64,000 bases of DNA, from assembly GCF_000425385.1 (NCBI RefSeq), contig NZ_AUDI01000004.1, forward strand, positions 517,277 to 581,276, given 5' to 3'. Of the stretch, positions 43,022 to 51,422 are shown piece after piece (the first letter of the stretch is position 1; every line of letters starts with the position of its first letter). The position numbers and the translations under genes are program-made. The notes below the pieces were generated by a model that had not been told where the DNA came from, made no database searches, and worked only from the letters and a program-made list of their open reading frames with translations. This stretch comes from Pseudoduganella violaceinigra DSM 15887 (GTDB lineage: Bacteria; Pseudomonadota; Gammaproteobacteria; Burkholderiales; Burkholderiaceae_D).

Positions 43022-44326
43022 ATGTTTAACGGCTTTATCTTTGCCACTGGGATCGAGAATAGTATTCCGACCATTGCGGGCGGCCGAGTGCGGATGGATG
43101 AGATGGAGAAGTGCCGCCATTACCAGTATTGGCGCACCGATTTCGACCTGGTCGAGCAGCTCGGGCTGCGCGTCCTGCGCTACGGCCCGCCACTGCATCT
43201 GACCTGGACCGGACCTGGCAAATATGACTGGGGCTTTTCGGACGGGGCATTTCACGACCTGCGGCGCAGGAATATTATCGTCATTGCGGACCTGTGCCAT
43301 TTTGGCGTTCCCGATTGGATTGCCAATTTCCAGAATCCCGATTTTCCGGTCGAGTTCGCGAAATATGCCCGGGCCTTTGCCGAGCGTTACCCGTGGGTCC
43401 AAGTGTATACGCCGGTCAACGAAATGCAGATCTGCGCCTTGTTCTCCGCCATGTATGGCTGGTGGAACGAGCAGTTGAGTTCCGACCGGGCCTTTGTCAG
43501 CGCCATCAAGCACATCGTGAAGGCCAATATCCTGGCCATGCGCGCCATCCTGGAAGTGCGGCCGGACGCCTTGTTCATCCAAAGCGAATCGAGCGAGTAT
43601 TTTCACGCCGAGAATCCCGCCGCCATCGCCCAAGCCGAATTCCGCAACGCCCGCCGCTTCCTGTCGCTGGACCTCAACTATGGGCGCCGCGTCGATTCGG
43701 AGGTCTACGAATACCTGATGGACAACGGCATGACGCGCGAGGAGTACCACTTCTTCCTGGAGAATAATCTCAAACACCAGTGCATCATGGGCAACGACTA
43801 CTACATGACCAACGAACACCATGTCGGCGCGGACGGTTCAACCCGGTCCTCCGGCGAGATTTTCGGTTATGCGGTAATCACACACCAGTACTACAACCGC
43901 TACCGGCTGCCCGTCATGCACACGGAAACCAACCTGATGGAAGGCCCCAACGGCGACGAGGCCGTGCGCTGGTTATATAAGGAGTGGGCCAATGTCCTCC
44001 GGGTGCGCAACAATGGCGTGCCGATCGTCGGCTTTACCTGGTATTCCCTGACCGACCAGGTGGACTGGGATGTGGCTCTGCGTGAAAACCGCGGCACGGT
44101 CAACCCGCTGGGCCTCTTTGACTTGCAGCGTAATATCCGAGCCGCCGGAAAAGCCTACCGCGACCTGATTCGCGACTGGTGCGAAGTCCTTCCGACGCAA
44201 AGCATTTGCCTGCGGGTGCCGATCGAATTGCCGCTGAAAGACGATGGGGCCGAACAGAATGCCGCCGCAACAGGCGCCGATCAGCCGAGCAGCGAGGCGA
44301 CGGTGGCGCCGACCAATACGGATTAG
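43022..44326 (+). CDS. Glycoside hydrolase family 1-like protein
   Basis: 434 residues, ATG at 43022 with TAGGAGG at 6 bp. The acid/base Glu is at 134 in YTPVNEMQI and the nucleophile Glu at 302 in VMHTETNLMEG, corresponding to the TxNEP and (I/V)TENG motifs of GH1. The N-terminus FATGIENSIPTIAGGRVRMD also fits this family. No signal peptide, so it is cytoplasmic. The divergent flanks (NEM instead of NEP, TETN instead of TENG) put it in an uncharacterised branch, and beta-glycosidase activity should be treated as likely rather than certain. The C-terminal 40 residues are low in complexity. Confidence 0.82.
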   Translation: MFNGFIFATGIENSIPTIAGGRVRMDEMEKCRHYQYWRTDFDLVEQLGLRVLRYGPPLHLTWTGPGKYDWGFSDGAFHDLRRRNIIVIADLCHFGVPDWIANFQNPDFPVEFAKYARAFAERYPWVQVYTPVNEMQICALFSAMYGWWNEQLSSDRAFVSAIKHIVKANILAMRAILEVRPDALFIQSESSEYFHAENPAAIAQAEFRNARRFLSLDLNYGRRVDSEVYEYLMDNGMTREEYHFFLENNLKHQCIMGNDYYMTNEHHVGADGSTRSSGEIFGYAVITHQYYNRYRLPVMHTETNLMEGPNGDEAVRWLYKEWANVLRVRNNGVPIVGFTWYSLTDQVDWDVALRENRGTVNPLGLFDLQRNIRAAGKAYRDLIRDWCEVLPTQSICLRVPIELPLKDDGAEQNAAATGADQPSSEATVAPTNTD

Positions 44327-44474
44327 GCTGTCCGCCAAGGGACACGCGTCTAGCCGGTCTATTTGTCGATTGAGGGCCGCAATTTGACCGTCTGTCGCAT
44401 TGACGTTCCAGGAAGGGCTCCCCCTTCATACAATGCATCCTGGCCAATCCGCGCCATTCCAAAAGAGAGAATCC

Positions 44475-47093
44475 ATGAGACTTCCCCTGACTGCACTTGC
44501 CTTATCGCTGGCCGCCGTGGGCGCCCAGGCTGAAACTCCGTTTTCCTTTGCCGCGACGCCGGGCAAGCTACCGAAGGACGTGATCCCGCTCCAATACACG
44601 GCCCATTTGGTGCCGGATGTGGCGAACAACACCTTCAGCGGTTCGGAAACGGTGGAAATCGAAGTGAAGAAGGCTACGTCGAGCATCATGCTCAACGCCC
44701 TGAACATGGAGATTGACGCAGCTACCCTGACCGGTATGGGCCTGGCGGAAACCAGGCTGGAGCCGGTGCTGGATAAGGAAGCCCAGACCTTGAGTTTCAA
44801 ACTCGCCAAGGCGCTGGCGCCGGGCAAGTACAGCCTTGCACTCAAATTCCGTGGTGTGGTGAATCGCGAGCCGCGCGGCCTGTTCTACCTGAAGTACAAG
44901 AACGGGGCGGACGACAAGTCCCTGCTGGCGACCACCATGGAGCCGACCGACGCGCGCCGCCTGCTGCCTACCTGGGACGAGCCGTCCTTCCGTGCCAAGT
45001 TCAAGCTGACGGTGGACGTGCCGGCCAGCTTCAAGGCCTTCTCGAACACGCCGGCCGAAAAACAGGAGACGCTTCCAAACGGACTGCAGCGCGTTTCCTT
45101 TGGCGTGACGCCCAAAATGCCAAGCTACCTGTTCGTCCTGGTCGCGGGTGAGATGGCGCGCAACGTGGCCAAGCAGGACGGTGTTGAAATCGGCGTTGTC
45201 TCCACCATAGGCAAAGAGGGTTCAACCCAGTTCGCCTTGGATGCATCCAAAGACCTCCTGCAGTACTACAATCATTACTTCGGCCAGCCGTACCCGTTGG
45301 CCAAACTGGACCAGATTGCCATTCCCGGCATGAACGGGGCGATGGAAAACTGGGGCGGCATCGTCTACAACGAAGCGACCCTGCTATATGACGCCAAGAA
45401 GAATCCGGACAGCACCAAGCAGACCGTATTCTCCGTCACCGCGCACGAAATGGCGCACCAGTGGTTCGGCAACTTGGTCACCATGGCCTGGTGGGACAAC
45501 CTTTGGCTGAACGAGGGCTTTGCTTCCTGGATGGCCACCAAGGCCACCGCCAGGTTCCACCCCGAATGGCGCGTCCCGCTGGAAGCGATGGTCGAACGCG
45601 AAGGCGTGATGAACCTCGATGCGCGCGCGACCACCCACCCGATCCAGACCAAGGTCGAAAACGAAGAGCAGGCCAACAGCGTGTTCGACGCGATCACTTA
45701 CGGCAAAGGCCAGGCCTTCCTGCATATGCTCGAGGCGTATCTCGGCGAGGACACCTTCCGCAATGGCATCCAGGCCTATATGGCCAAGCATAAATACTCC
45801 AACACCACGACTGCCGACCTGTGGGCGGCGCTGGAGAAGGCCTCGGGCAAACCGGTCGCCGTGCTGGCATCCGACTGGACCACCCAAGCTGGCGTGCCAG
45901 TGGTGAAAGTCGCACAGAGCTGCGAGAAAGGCCAGCGTAAGATCACCTTGACCCAGCAGCCTTTCGTGCTGGACGGCAGCCCCGTGCCGCAACGCCTGTG
46001 GCATATCCCTGTCGCACTCGGAACGGTTGGCGGCAAGGCGGAATACACGATGCTGTCGGGTAGCTCGGCCACCGTGACCCGTCCTGGCTGCGACGGCCAG
46101 CTGATTGTCGATCCGGACAGCGTGGGCTATTACCGGGTGCAGTACGACGACGCCAGCTTCAACGCACTGGCGGCAATGGCCACCAAGCTGCCGGACGCCA
46201 GCCGCGTGAAGCTCCTGGGCGATGCCTGGGCCATGGTGGTGAGCGAACGTATCCCGCTGGCGCGCTATCTTGCCCTGGCCAGCCAGTTCAAGGACGAGCC
46301 GCGCCTCGCCGTATGGGGCGCATTGTTGAACAACCTCGGTAACCTGTACAACCTTGCGCAGGACACGCCGGAGCGCGCCAAACTTGGCAGCTACATTGCC
46401 GCGCTGGTGCTGCCGAAGTTCCAGGCGCTGGGCTGGGAAGAAAAGCCGGGTGAGTCGGTCGAGGACCGGCAGTTGCGCACCGCACTGGCCGGCGTGTTGG
46501 GGCGTACGGGCGATGAGAAAGTGATCGCCGAAGCCCGCGCCCGTTTCCAGCGCTACCTGGCGGATCCGGGCAGCCTGCCGCCATCCTCGCTGGGCTTTGT
46601 GATGTCGGTGGTGGGCCGTTATGCCGACGAGGCGACCTATGACGCACTCAAGGGGCTGGCGCTGAAGGCGCAGTCGGTGGAAGAGCGCAACCGCTTCGCG
46701 CGCTCACTGTCCATGGCGCTCGATCCAAAGCTGTCCGAACGTACGCTGCAGATAGCACTGTCGCCCGAGTTGCCGATTCAGCTGACCAGCATGATTGTGC
46801 CCAGCGTGGCGGCATCGGAACACATCGACCAGGCTTGGGCCTTCGCGGTCGAACACCGCGAGGCGCTGTTGAAAAATCAGGATTCTGTGGCGGGCAACCG
46901 CATGTATCCGGCCATTGTCGCCGGCTCGGTCAACGCGGCCGATGCTGACAAGATGGAAGCCTACGTCAAGGAGCACTTCTCGGCTGACGCATTGGTCGAT
47001 GCAAAACGCATTGGCAACGGAGTCAGGGTGCGTGCCAAACAGCGTGCGCTGCTCGTGTCGCAGATTGGCCAGGCCCTGGATAGCATGAAGTAA
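44475..47093 (+). CDS. M1 family metallopeptidase (aminopeptidase N-like), secreted
   Basis: 872 residues. The ATG at 44475 has AGAGAGAAT upstream and starts a signal peptide (MRLPLTALALSLAAVGAQAE), so it is exported. The GAMEN exopeptidase motif is in NGAMENWGG, and the zinc site is VTAHEMAHQWFGN with the distant Glu in LWLNEGFASW. An ERAP1_C-like helical domain fills the second half. It removes N-terminal amino acids from peptides in the periplasm or outside. The gene ends at a strong terminator (47115). Confidence 0.95.
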   Translation: MRLPLTALALSLAAVGAQAETPFSFAATPGKLPKDVIPLQYTAHLVPDVANNTFSGSETVEIEVKKATSSIMLNALNMEIDAATLTGMGLAETRLEPVLDKEAQTLSFKLAKALAPGKYSLALKFRGVVNREPRGLFYLKYKNGADDKSLLATTMEPTDARRLLPTWDEPSFRAKFKLTVDVPASFKAFSNTPAEKQETLPNGLQRVSFGVTPKMPSYLFVLVAGEMARNVAKQDGVEIGVVSTIGKEGSTQFALDASKDLLQYYNHYFGQPYPLAKLDQIAIPGMNGAMENWGGIVYNEATLLYDAKKNPDSTKQTVFSVTAHEMAHQWFGNLVTMAWWDNLWLNEGFASWMATKATARFHPEWRVPLEAMVEREGVMNLDARATTHPIQTKVENEEQANSVFDAITYGKGQAFLHMLEAYLGEDTFRNGIQAYMAKHKYSNTTTADLWAALEKASGKPVAVLASDWTTQAGVPVVKVAQSCEKGQRKITLTQQPFVLDGSPVPQRLWHIPVALGTVGGKAEYTMLSGSSATVTRPGCDGQLIVDPDSVGYYRVQYDDASFNALAAMATKLPDASRVKLLGDAWAMVVSERIPLARYLALASQFKDEPRLAVWGALLNNLGNLYNLAQDTPERAKLGSYIAALVLPKFQALGWEEKPGESVEDRQLRTALAGVLGRTGDEKVIAEARARFQRYLADPGSLPPSSLGFVMSVVGRYADEATYDALKGLALKAQSVEERNRFARSLSMALDPKLSERTLQIALSPELPIQLTSMIVPSVAASEHIDQAWAFAVEHREALLKNQDSVAGNRMYPAIVAGSVNAADADKMEAYVKEHFSADALVDAKRIGNGVRVRAKQRALLVSQIGQALDSMK

Positions 47094-47114
47094 ACCGGGT
47101 TCCGTGGGAAAGTG

Positions 47115-47139
47115 GCGGGCGCTGCGGCGCCCGCTTTAT
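47115..47139 (+). terminator. Rho-independent terminator
   Basis: GCGGGCGC and GCGCCCGC form a perfect eight-pair stem around TGCG, followed by TTTATCTT. It lies 21 bp after the aminopeptidase stop. Confidence 0.82.
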
Positions 47140-47252
47140 CTTCGCCAGACGACTGGCGCAGGTGGGTGATTTTGCGTGACGATTTGCTCGCCTGTTCGGA
47201 GGCATAATCCAACATCGGGATGCCGGCTGTTGCAGTCGCTAAGGAGACCATA

Positions 47253-47963
47253 ATGAGTGTTCGCAAGTCACTGCTATTTGGCGCAATCGGATTTTGTTTG
47301 ACGAACTGGGCGATTGCAACGGAGCGAGCGGAATACGCATTTCGCTGGGAAGTTGCCAAGGGCGGGCCGTCGAGTATCCGGCAAGTGGCAAAGACCTTGA
47401 ACGTGCAGGAAGAAAAGCCTGAAAGATTTGAGGTGCGCTACTTTGATGTCGGCACGTGCAATGCCGTCCCTTCTGGATACACAATCATTGGTCGGGAACG
47501 TAGCTTGGGCGGCGAGAAGCCCGATGCCACGGTCAAAGTCCGTGGACCTGATCCCGCAACGTCTGAGCTACTCGATTGGAAGTGCCCCCTGGACGAATCG
47601 GAAAAGAGCAAGCGAGAAGTCGACATTGGCTTTCGAGGCCTGGATGAGGTCAAACGTTCATTTTCAGTGAGCTGTACCTTGAAAAAGAGCGGGCTGAAGG
47701 CGAGCCTCCCTGCCGGCTACTCAGCTGCCGCGAAAGCGTGCTCCAACAAGATGGAGCGCGCCGAAGCGGAGTCCGAGGGTTTGAAGATAAAGATCGAGAA
47801 GTGGAAATTGCCGAAGAAGCGCGTTGCGATCGAGGTCTCGATGGTCGGTGATGATACCAATGTCGATTTCGAAAAATTCAAGACCAAGGTTGTGAAGCCG
47901 CTGATGGACCAAAAGGCCGTACCCCTAAAGGAGAGCAAGACGGAGCTGGGCGGCGATTGTTGA
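47253..47963 (+). CDS. Secreted hypothetical protein
   Basis: 236 residues, ATG at 47253 with AAGGAG at 7 bp. A signal peptide (SVRKSLLFGAIGFCLTNWAI, cleavage near IATERA) precedes a soluble part with charged alternation, e.g. RFEVRYFDVGTCNAVPSGYT and ATVKVRGPDPATSELLDW, which is distantly reminiscent of CYTH-type tunnel domains. Six cysteines in the mature protein could form disulfides in the periplasm. No family can be assigned with confidence. The next gene is convergent. Confidence 0.68.
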   Translation: MSVRKSLLFGAIGFCLTNWAIATERAEYAFRWEVAKGGPSSIRQVAKTLNVQEEKPERFEVRYFDVGTCNAVPSGYTIIGRERSLGGEKPDATVKVRGPDPATSELLDWKCPLDESEKSKREVDIGFRGLDEVKRSFSVSCTLKKSGLKASLPAGYSAAAKACSNKMERAEAESEGLKIKIEKWKLPKKRVAIEVSMVGDDTNVDFEKFKTKVVKPLMDQKAVPLKESKTELGGDC

Positions 47964-48024
47964 ATCGTTACGTGAAGGCGGAAGCGTTCCTTGACCAATA
48001 GTGCGGCGATTCAGCGCAATCAGG

Positions 48025-48735
48025 TCACTGCACCTTGGTGAAATCGGTCACCACATCAAAGTCACACCGGACATGCTTTTTTTCAGCGTCACATACGGCC
48101 GCGTCAAAAAGGGGCAGCAGGCGCTTGCCCGCTTTGACCGATGCCAGTGAGCGCGCCACGCCATCGCTGACGCAAGCATCGCTTGGCGAGGAGGCGGGAA
48201 GGGCGGCAGCGTTGAACTCGAAATAGCCCACGGCGTGGATACGTTTGAATCCGGGCTGAGGTGCGTCAGAGACCACCATTTTGTCAATTTGAATTTTGAG
48301 CTTCGCGTCCGGATCGTTTTCGATGGCCGAGAACTGCTGGCTATATGTGCCGCCGTTGTAACCCCTGAGCAAATCGCCATCCGCTGCCCGGATCTTGTAG
48401 GAGGCAAGCGTCATGCCAGGTTCTGCGAGCGAGGGAAAGTGGTGGGTGCCGGTTTGCAGCGGCAAAGGCATGAGCGAACTTGACACCTCGTGCACCTTGC
48501 CCGCGTGTTCGACATTGAGGCCCAGTCCGAAGCCGCCGATGGTATCGCCATGGATGCCGAAGCCTGCAACGGCGACCTGCGGTGAGCCGGCGCCGGCCAA
48601 TTTGACGTTGCCGGCAACACAGCTCATGGAGTTGCCATCGGCCAGTTCCGCGGCCTTGTCCTTATGCGATGCAGTGGCCTTCTGGCCGCAGGCAGTCAGG
48701 AGGAATAGAACGGGCAAGATGGCTTTGAGGTGCAT
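48025..48735 (-). CDS. Putative lipoprotein, hypothetical
   Basis: 236 residues. MHLKAILPVLFLLTACGQKA is a lipoprotein signal with lipobox LTAC, so the protein is predicted to be anchored to the membrane. The mature part is Gly/Ala-rich (VAVAGFGIHGDTIGGFGLGL), followed by a two-sheet-like region with four cysteines (SDACVSD, DAAVCDAEKKHVRCDF). No family recognised. Not obviously part of an operon; neighbours on both sides read separately. Confidence 0.68.
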   Translation of the reverse strand: MHLKAILPVLFLLTACGQKATASHKDKAAELADGNSMSCVAGNVKLAGAGSPQVAVAGFGIHGDTIGGFGLGLNVEHAGKVHEVSSSLMPLPLQTGTHHFPSLAEPGMTLASYKIRAADGDLLRGYNGGTYSQQFSAIENDPDAKLKIQIDKMVVSDAPQPGFKRIHAVGYFEFNAAALPASSPSDACVSDGVARSLASVKAGKRLLPLFDAAVCDAEKKHVRCDFDVVTDFTKVQ

Positions 48736-48814
48736 GGCATCCCATTTCGTGAAAATGCCATTATTGCACGGCTAATTCCTATGCAACGCAAGCTAGGAGC
48801 TCGCCCCGGCAGCT

Positions 48815-49165
48815 TTACTCGTCGTCGAATTCGGCGGCAAGATCCTTGAAGCCTTGTCGCACAGCGAAGGAAAGAAACTCGTCAGGTGTGTCGAGCACAA
48901 TCAGCCGCTTTTCCTGGATTACCGGGTCACCGGCTGTCAGGTCCGGCCCTTTATAGCCGAGCGTGCGTAAGCGTGCGCTGATTTCGCTGATTAGTTTCTG
49001 GTCCCTGTGCAGACCATCGGAGGCTGCAGCGGCGAGATCCACATACAGGTCAACGACGCCATAACCTTCATCGAAGATGCGGAGGGCTTTGATGTCGACG
49101 CTGCGCCCGTTGCCGTCGTTAGCTTTGAAGGGGCCGCTGAGTTGGATATCGGTATCTTGGTTCAT
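48815..49165 (-). CDS. Hypothetical cytoplasmic protein
   Basis: 116 residues from the ATG at 49165 (MNQDTDIQLSGPFKANDG). The frame opens at 49249, but the first 28 residues are His/Arg-rich and unlike a protein. It is acidic and soluble (LRTLGYKGPDLTAGDPVIQE, ending KDLAAEFDDE), without cysteine or membrane segment. I recognise no family. Reading frame quality and composition make it a probable real gene. Confidence 0.6.
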   Translation of the reverse strand: MNQDTDIQLSGPFKANDGNGRSVDIKALRIFDEGYGVVDLYVDLAAAASDGLHRDQKLISEISARLRTLGYKGPDLTAGDPVIQEKRLIVLDTPDEFLSFAVRQGFKDLAAEFDDE

Positions 49166-49307
49166 GGCGGGAGCATACACGAAATGGGACGTATGGCGGT
49201 GACCATGTTGCTGTGAAAGGTGCCAAGTCATGCGCGCGCGGTGACGCAAGGCAAAAGCCTGTACAATTTGCCAACGCTCGCGCGGAAAATTTTCACCGCA
49301 TATATTT

Positions 49308-49347
49308 TGCCATTGATGATTGGACTAAATCATCAATGGCATTTTTT
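49308..49347 (+). terminator. Terminator-like hairpin in leader of MipA/OmpV gene
   Basis: TGCCATTGATGATT and AATCATCAATGGCA form a perfect 14-bp stem around a short GGACTA loop, followed by six Ts. No plus-strand gene lies just upstream, and the next start is 57 bp downstream (49404). It may be an attenuator within the mipA-like leader, or a terminator protecting that gene from upstream transcription. Confidence 0.85.
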
Positions 49348-49403
49348 CGACTATGGCCACGGCCGGCGCGCGATCAGATCAAACTATTTCTGGAGCAGTA
49401 TCT

Positions 49404-50243
49404 ATGAAGCAGCGGTTGTGGGGCGGCATCGCGTTAATGGTATTGGCGTTTCCCGTCAGCGCACAGGAATTGGAGCCAGCGCCGAATTCTGCTTTGCCCT
49501 TGTGGGAGGTCGGCCTTTTTGGCGGCGTTGCCTCCACGCCTGCCTATCCGGGCGCCGATGACCGTTCAACGCGCGGGTTGGCGCTGCCGATGGTGATCTA
49601 TCGTGGCAAGGTGCTGCGCGCGGATCGCTCCGGTGTGAGCGCGCGTTTGCTCAATACCGAGCGCGTGGATCTGGATCTCGGGTTCGCGCTTTCGCTGCCG
49701 GCCCGATCCAACGATGTGGCAGCGCGTGCCGGCATGCCGGATTTGAACTCCTTGCTGGAGTTTGGCCCGCGCCTGAACGTGCTGCTGTCCGAACCTTCGG
49801 CCCCCAACCGTGTTCGCTTGGAACTGCCTCTCCGCGTGCCACTTGAACTTGGAAACGGCTTTCGGCGCCAGGGCCTCGTATTCGAGCCGCGTATGGTGTT
49901 CGAGACCAGTAGCAGTAACCGGCAATGGCAGGCTGATGCCACCATGGGCATGGTGTTTGGCAGCAGCCGGCTGAACCAGTACTTTTATGAAGTCGCACCG
50001 CAATACGCGAACGCTACACGGCCAGCGTATCAAGCGGAAGGCGGCCTGATGATGACCCGTTTCGGAGTGAGCCTGTCGCGCAGGCTGACGGCGGATTGGC
50101 GCGTATTCGGTTTTACCCGCTACGACAATTACACGCACGCCACGAACCGGGACAGTCCCTTGTTCCGCAAGAATGCCGGGATGTCGCTTGGCTTCGGCTT
50201 CACTTGGACCGGCTATCGTTCGCAGGCGCGGGCCTGGGAATAG
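49404..50243 (+). CDS. MipA/OmpV family outer-membrane protein
   Basis: 279 residues, ATG at 49404 with TGGAG upstream. A signal peptide ends in PVSAQE. The mature protein starts with PLWEVGLFGGVASTPAYPGA and continues as amphipathic strands (ADRSGVSARLLN, VDLDLGFALSLPARSN), ending in an aromatic-rich barrel strand FGFTWTGYRSQARAWE. This is the MipA/OmpV group, which includes a scaffold for murein enzymes and porin-like barrels; here the role is unspecified. A terminator-like hairpin precedes it and a real terminator follows. Confidence 0.88.
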   Translation: MKQRLWGGIALMVLAFPVSAQELEPAPNSALPLWEVGLFGGVASTPAYPGADDRSTRGLALPMVIYRGKVLRADRSGVSARLLNTERVDLDLGFALSLPARSNDVAARAGMPDLNSLLEFGPRLNVLLSEPSAPNRVRLELPLRVPLELGNGFRRQGLVFEPRMVFETSSSNRQWQADATMGMVFGSSRLNQYFYEVAPQYANATRPAYQAEGGLMMTRFGVSLSRRLTADWRVFGFTRYDNYTHATNRDSPLFRKNAGMSLGFGFTWTGYRSQARAWE

Positions 50244-50300
50244 TTTCAGGGGCTACCGCAGCGGGCAACGCTGATTGCCGTGATCAAGTGCTGCGTGATG

Positions 50301-50329
50301 GGGCCGCCCCCGGCGGGCGCGGCCCTTTT
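50301..50329 (+). terminator. Rho-independent terminator
   Basis: GGGCCGC and GCGGCCC arms with an inner CCC/GGG pairing form a stable stem followed by TTTTCC, 57 bp after the MipA/OmpV stop and just before the convergent HTH gene. Confidence 0.75.
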
Positions 50330-50337
50330 CCTGCGTA

Positions 50338-50646
50338 TTATTGATCCGCAGTTTCAAAGACGTCTTTAGGCTTGCCCTGGGAATCGCTGACGCGGAATTT
50401 CTTGCGGCGGTCGCCCATCAAATAGCGCAGGTCGCGGATGGTCAGGTCCGACACCTCGTGCATACGGATCAGCAGCGACGCGCCGATCGGGAGCCGGCGG
50501 TGGCGGATCTTACTGATCACTGGTGGAGCAACTTCGAGCGCTCGGGCCAGGGCCGCATCATTTTTCAAATTCAGGTGTTCGATCAGCGTATCGAGCAGGC
50601 GGTCCGGGTTGTATTCGAGTTCATCTTGGCTGTTGGCGTACTGCAT
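50338..50646 (-). CDS. Small HTH protein
   Basis: 102 residues, with AGGAAAG at 8 bp before the ATG. The helix-turn-helix is read from NDAALARALEVAPPVISKIR and RRLPIGASLLIRMHEVSDL, like the one in Cro/CI and related XRE regulators. A basic tail (RRKKFRVSDSQGKPKDV) follows. It appears to be a single-domain DNA-binding protein common in Oxalobacteraceae, with unknown target. Upstream on the minus strand TATAAT occurs about 30 bp before the start and may be its -10 box. Confidence 0.75.
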   Translation of the reverse strand: MQYANSQDELEYNPDRLLDTLIEHLNLKNDAALARALEVAPPVISKIRHRRLPIGASLLIRMHEVSDLTIRDLRYLMGDRRKKFRVSDSQGKPKDVFETADQ

Positions 50647-50859
50647 TGATTCTTTCCTAAAAGTTCGAATAGTGTAATTATATTGCTAACGGGCAATTGG
50701 TTGTTGTGCAATTTTGCGAAAAACATCATTCCGATGCCTCGGCGCTACAGAAAAAGAGGAAAACTGGGCAGAAATGGCCTTAGTGAGGAAATGAAAATAA
50801 GCTAAATACAACGCTGGCGTGGATAGTGTACAATCGCCACTAACATAAAAGGCGATGTC

Positions 50860-51420
50860 ATGAAGGTAGAACAATTAGGTCTCGGCATTTTCACAGTGGA
50901 CAGATTCCTGAGCGAAACTGAATGCCAGCACTACATCGGGATGGGGGAACAGATGGGCTACCGGCCCTCTGAAGTCAACCTGCCCGCCGGCTCGGTGCGG
51001 CGTGAGGATATCCGCAATAATGACCGTGTGATCGTCGACAACCCGCGTCTGGCCGAGTTCCTGTTTCAGCGTGCCATGCCTGTGCTGCCGCCAGACATCG
51101 GCCAGTGGCGCTTGCATGGCCTCAATGAGCGCTTCCGCTTTTACCGTTACGGGCCCGGTGAGTACTTCAAGTGGCATAAGGACGGCTCATTTGAAAAGTC
51201 GGGGGACGAGGTGAGCCTGCTAACTTTCCTGATTTACCTGAACGCTGATTTTGAGGGTGGGGACACCCAGTTCAGGTGGGATACCGTTCGCCCGCAAGAA
51301 GGCAGGCTGCTGGTGTTCCCGCACAAGCAATCACACCAGGGAGCCGAAATCATCGCCGGAACAAAGTATGTGCTGAGGTCCGACGTTATGTACCGAAACG
51401 ACTGCGGGCCTTCGAACTAA
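50860..51420 (+). CDS. 2OG-Fe(II) oxygenase (prolyl 4-hydroxylase-like)
   Basis: 186 residues. The iron ligands are in YFKWHKDGSFEKSG (His and Asp) and PHKQSHQGAEI (His), and the 2-oxoglutarate-binding residue is in the KYVLRSDVMY segment; this is the HxD...H architecture of bacterial P4H-like enzymes. It would hydroxylate a protein or free amino acid, with succinate and CO2 as by-products. No signal peptide. Convergent with the MocR gene (stop codons 2 bp apart). Confidence 0.87.
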   Translation: MKVEQLGLGIFTVDRFLSETECQHYIGMGEQMGYRPSEVNLPAGSVRREDIRNNDRVIVDNPRLAEFLFQRAMPVLPPDIGQWRLHGLNERFRFYRYGPGEYFKWHKDGSFEKSGDEVSLLTFLIYLNADFEGGDTQFRWDTVRPQEGRLLVFPHKQSHQGAEIIAGTKYVLRSDVMYRNDCGPSN

Positions 51421-51422
51421 GG

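Noticed and set aside
44384..44434. TTGACG and TACAAT upstream of the M1 aminopeptidase as a sigma-70 promoter
   Set aside because: Spacing of 23 bp is too long for a normal promoter.
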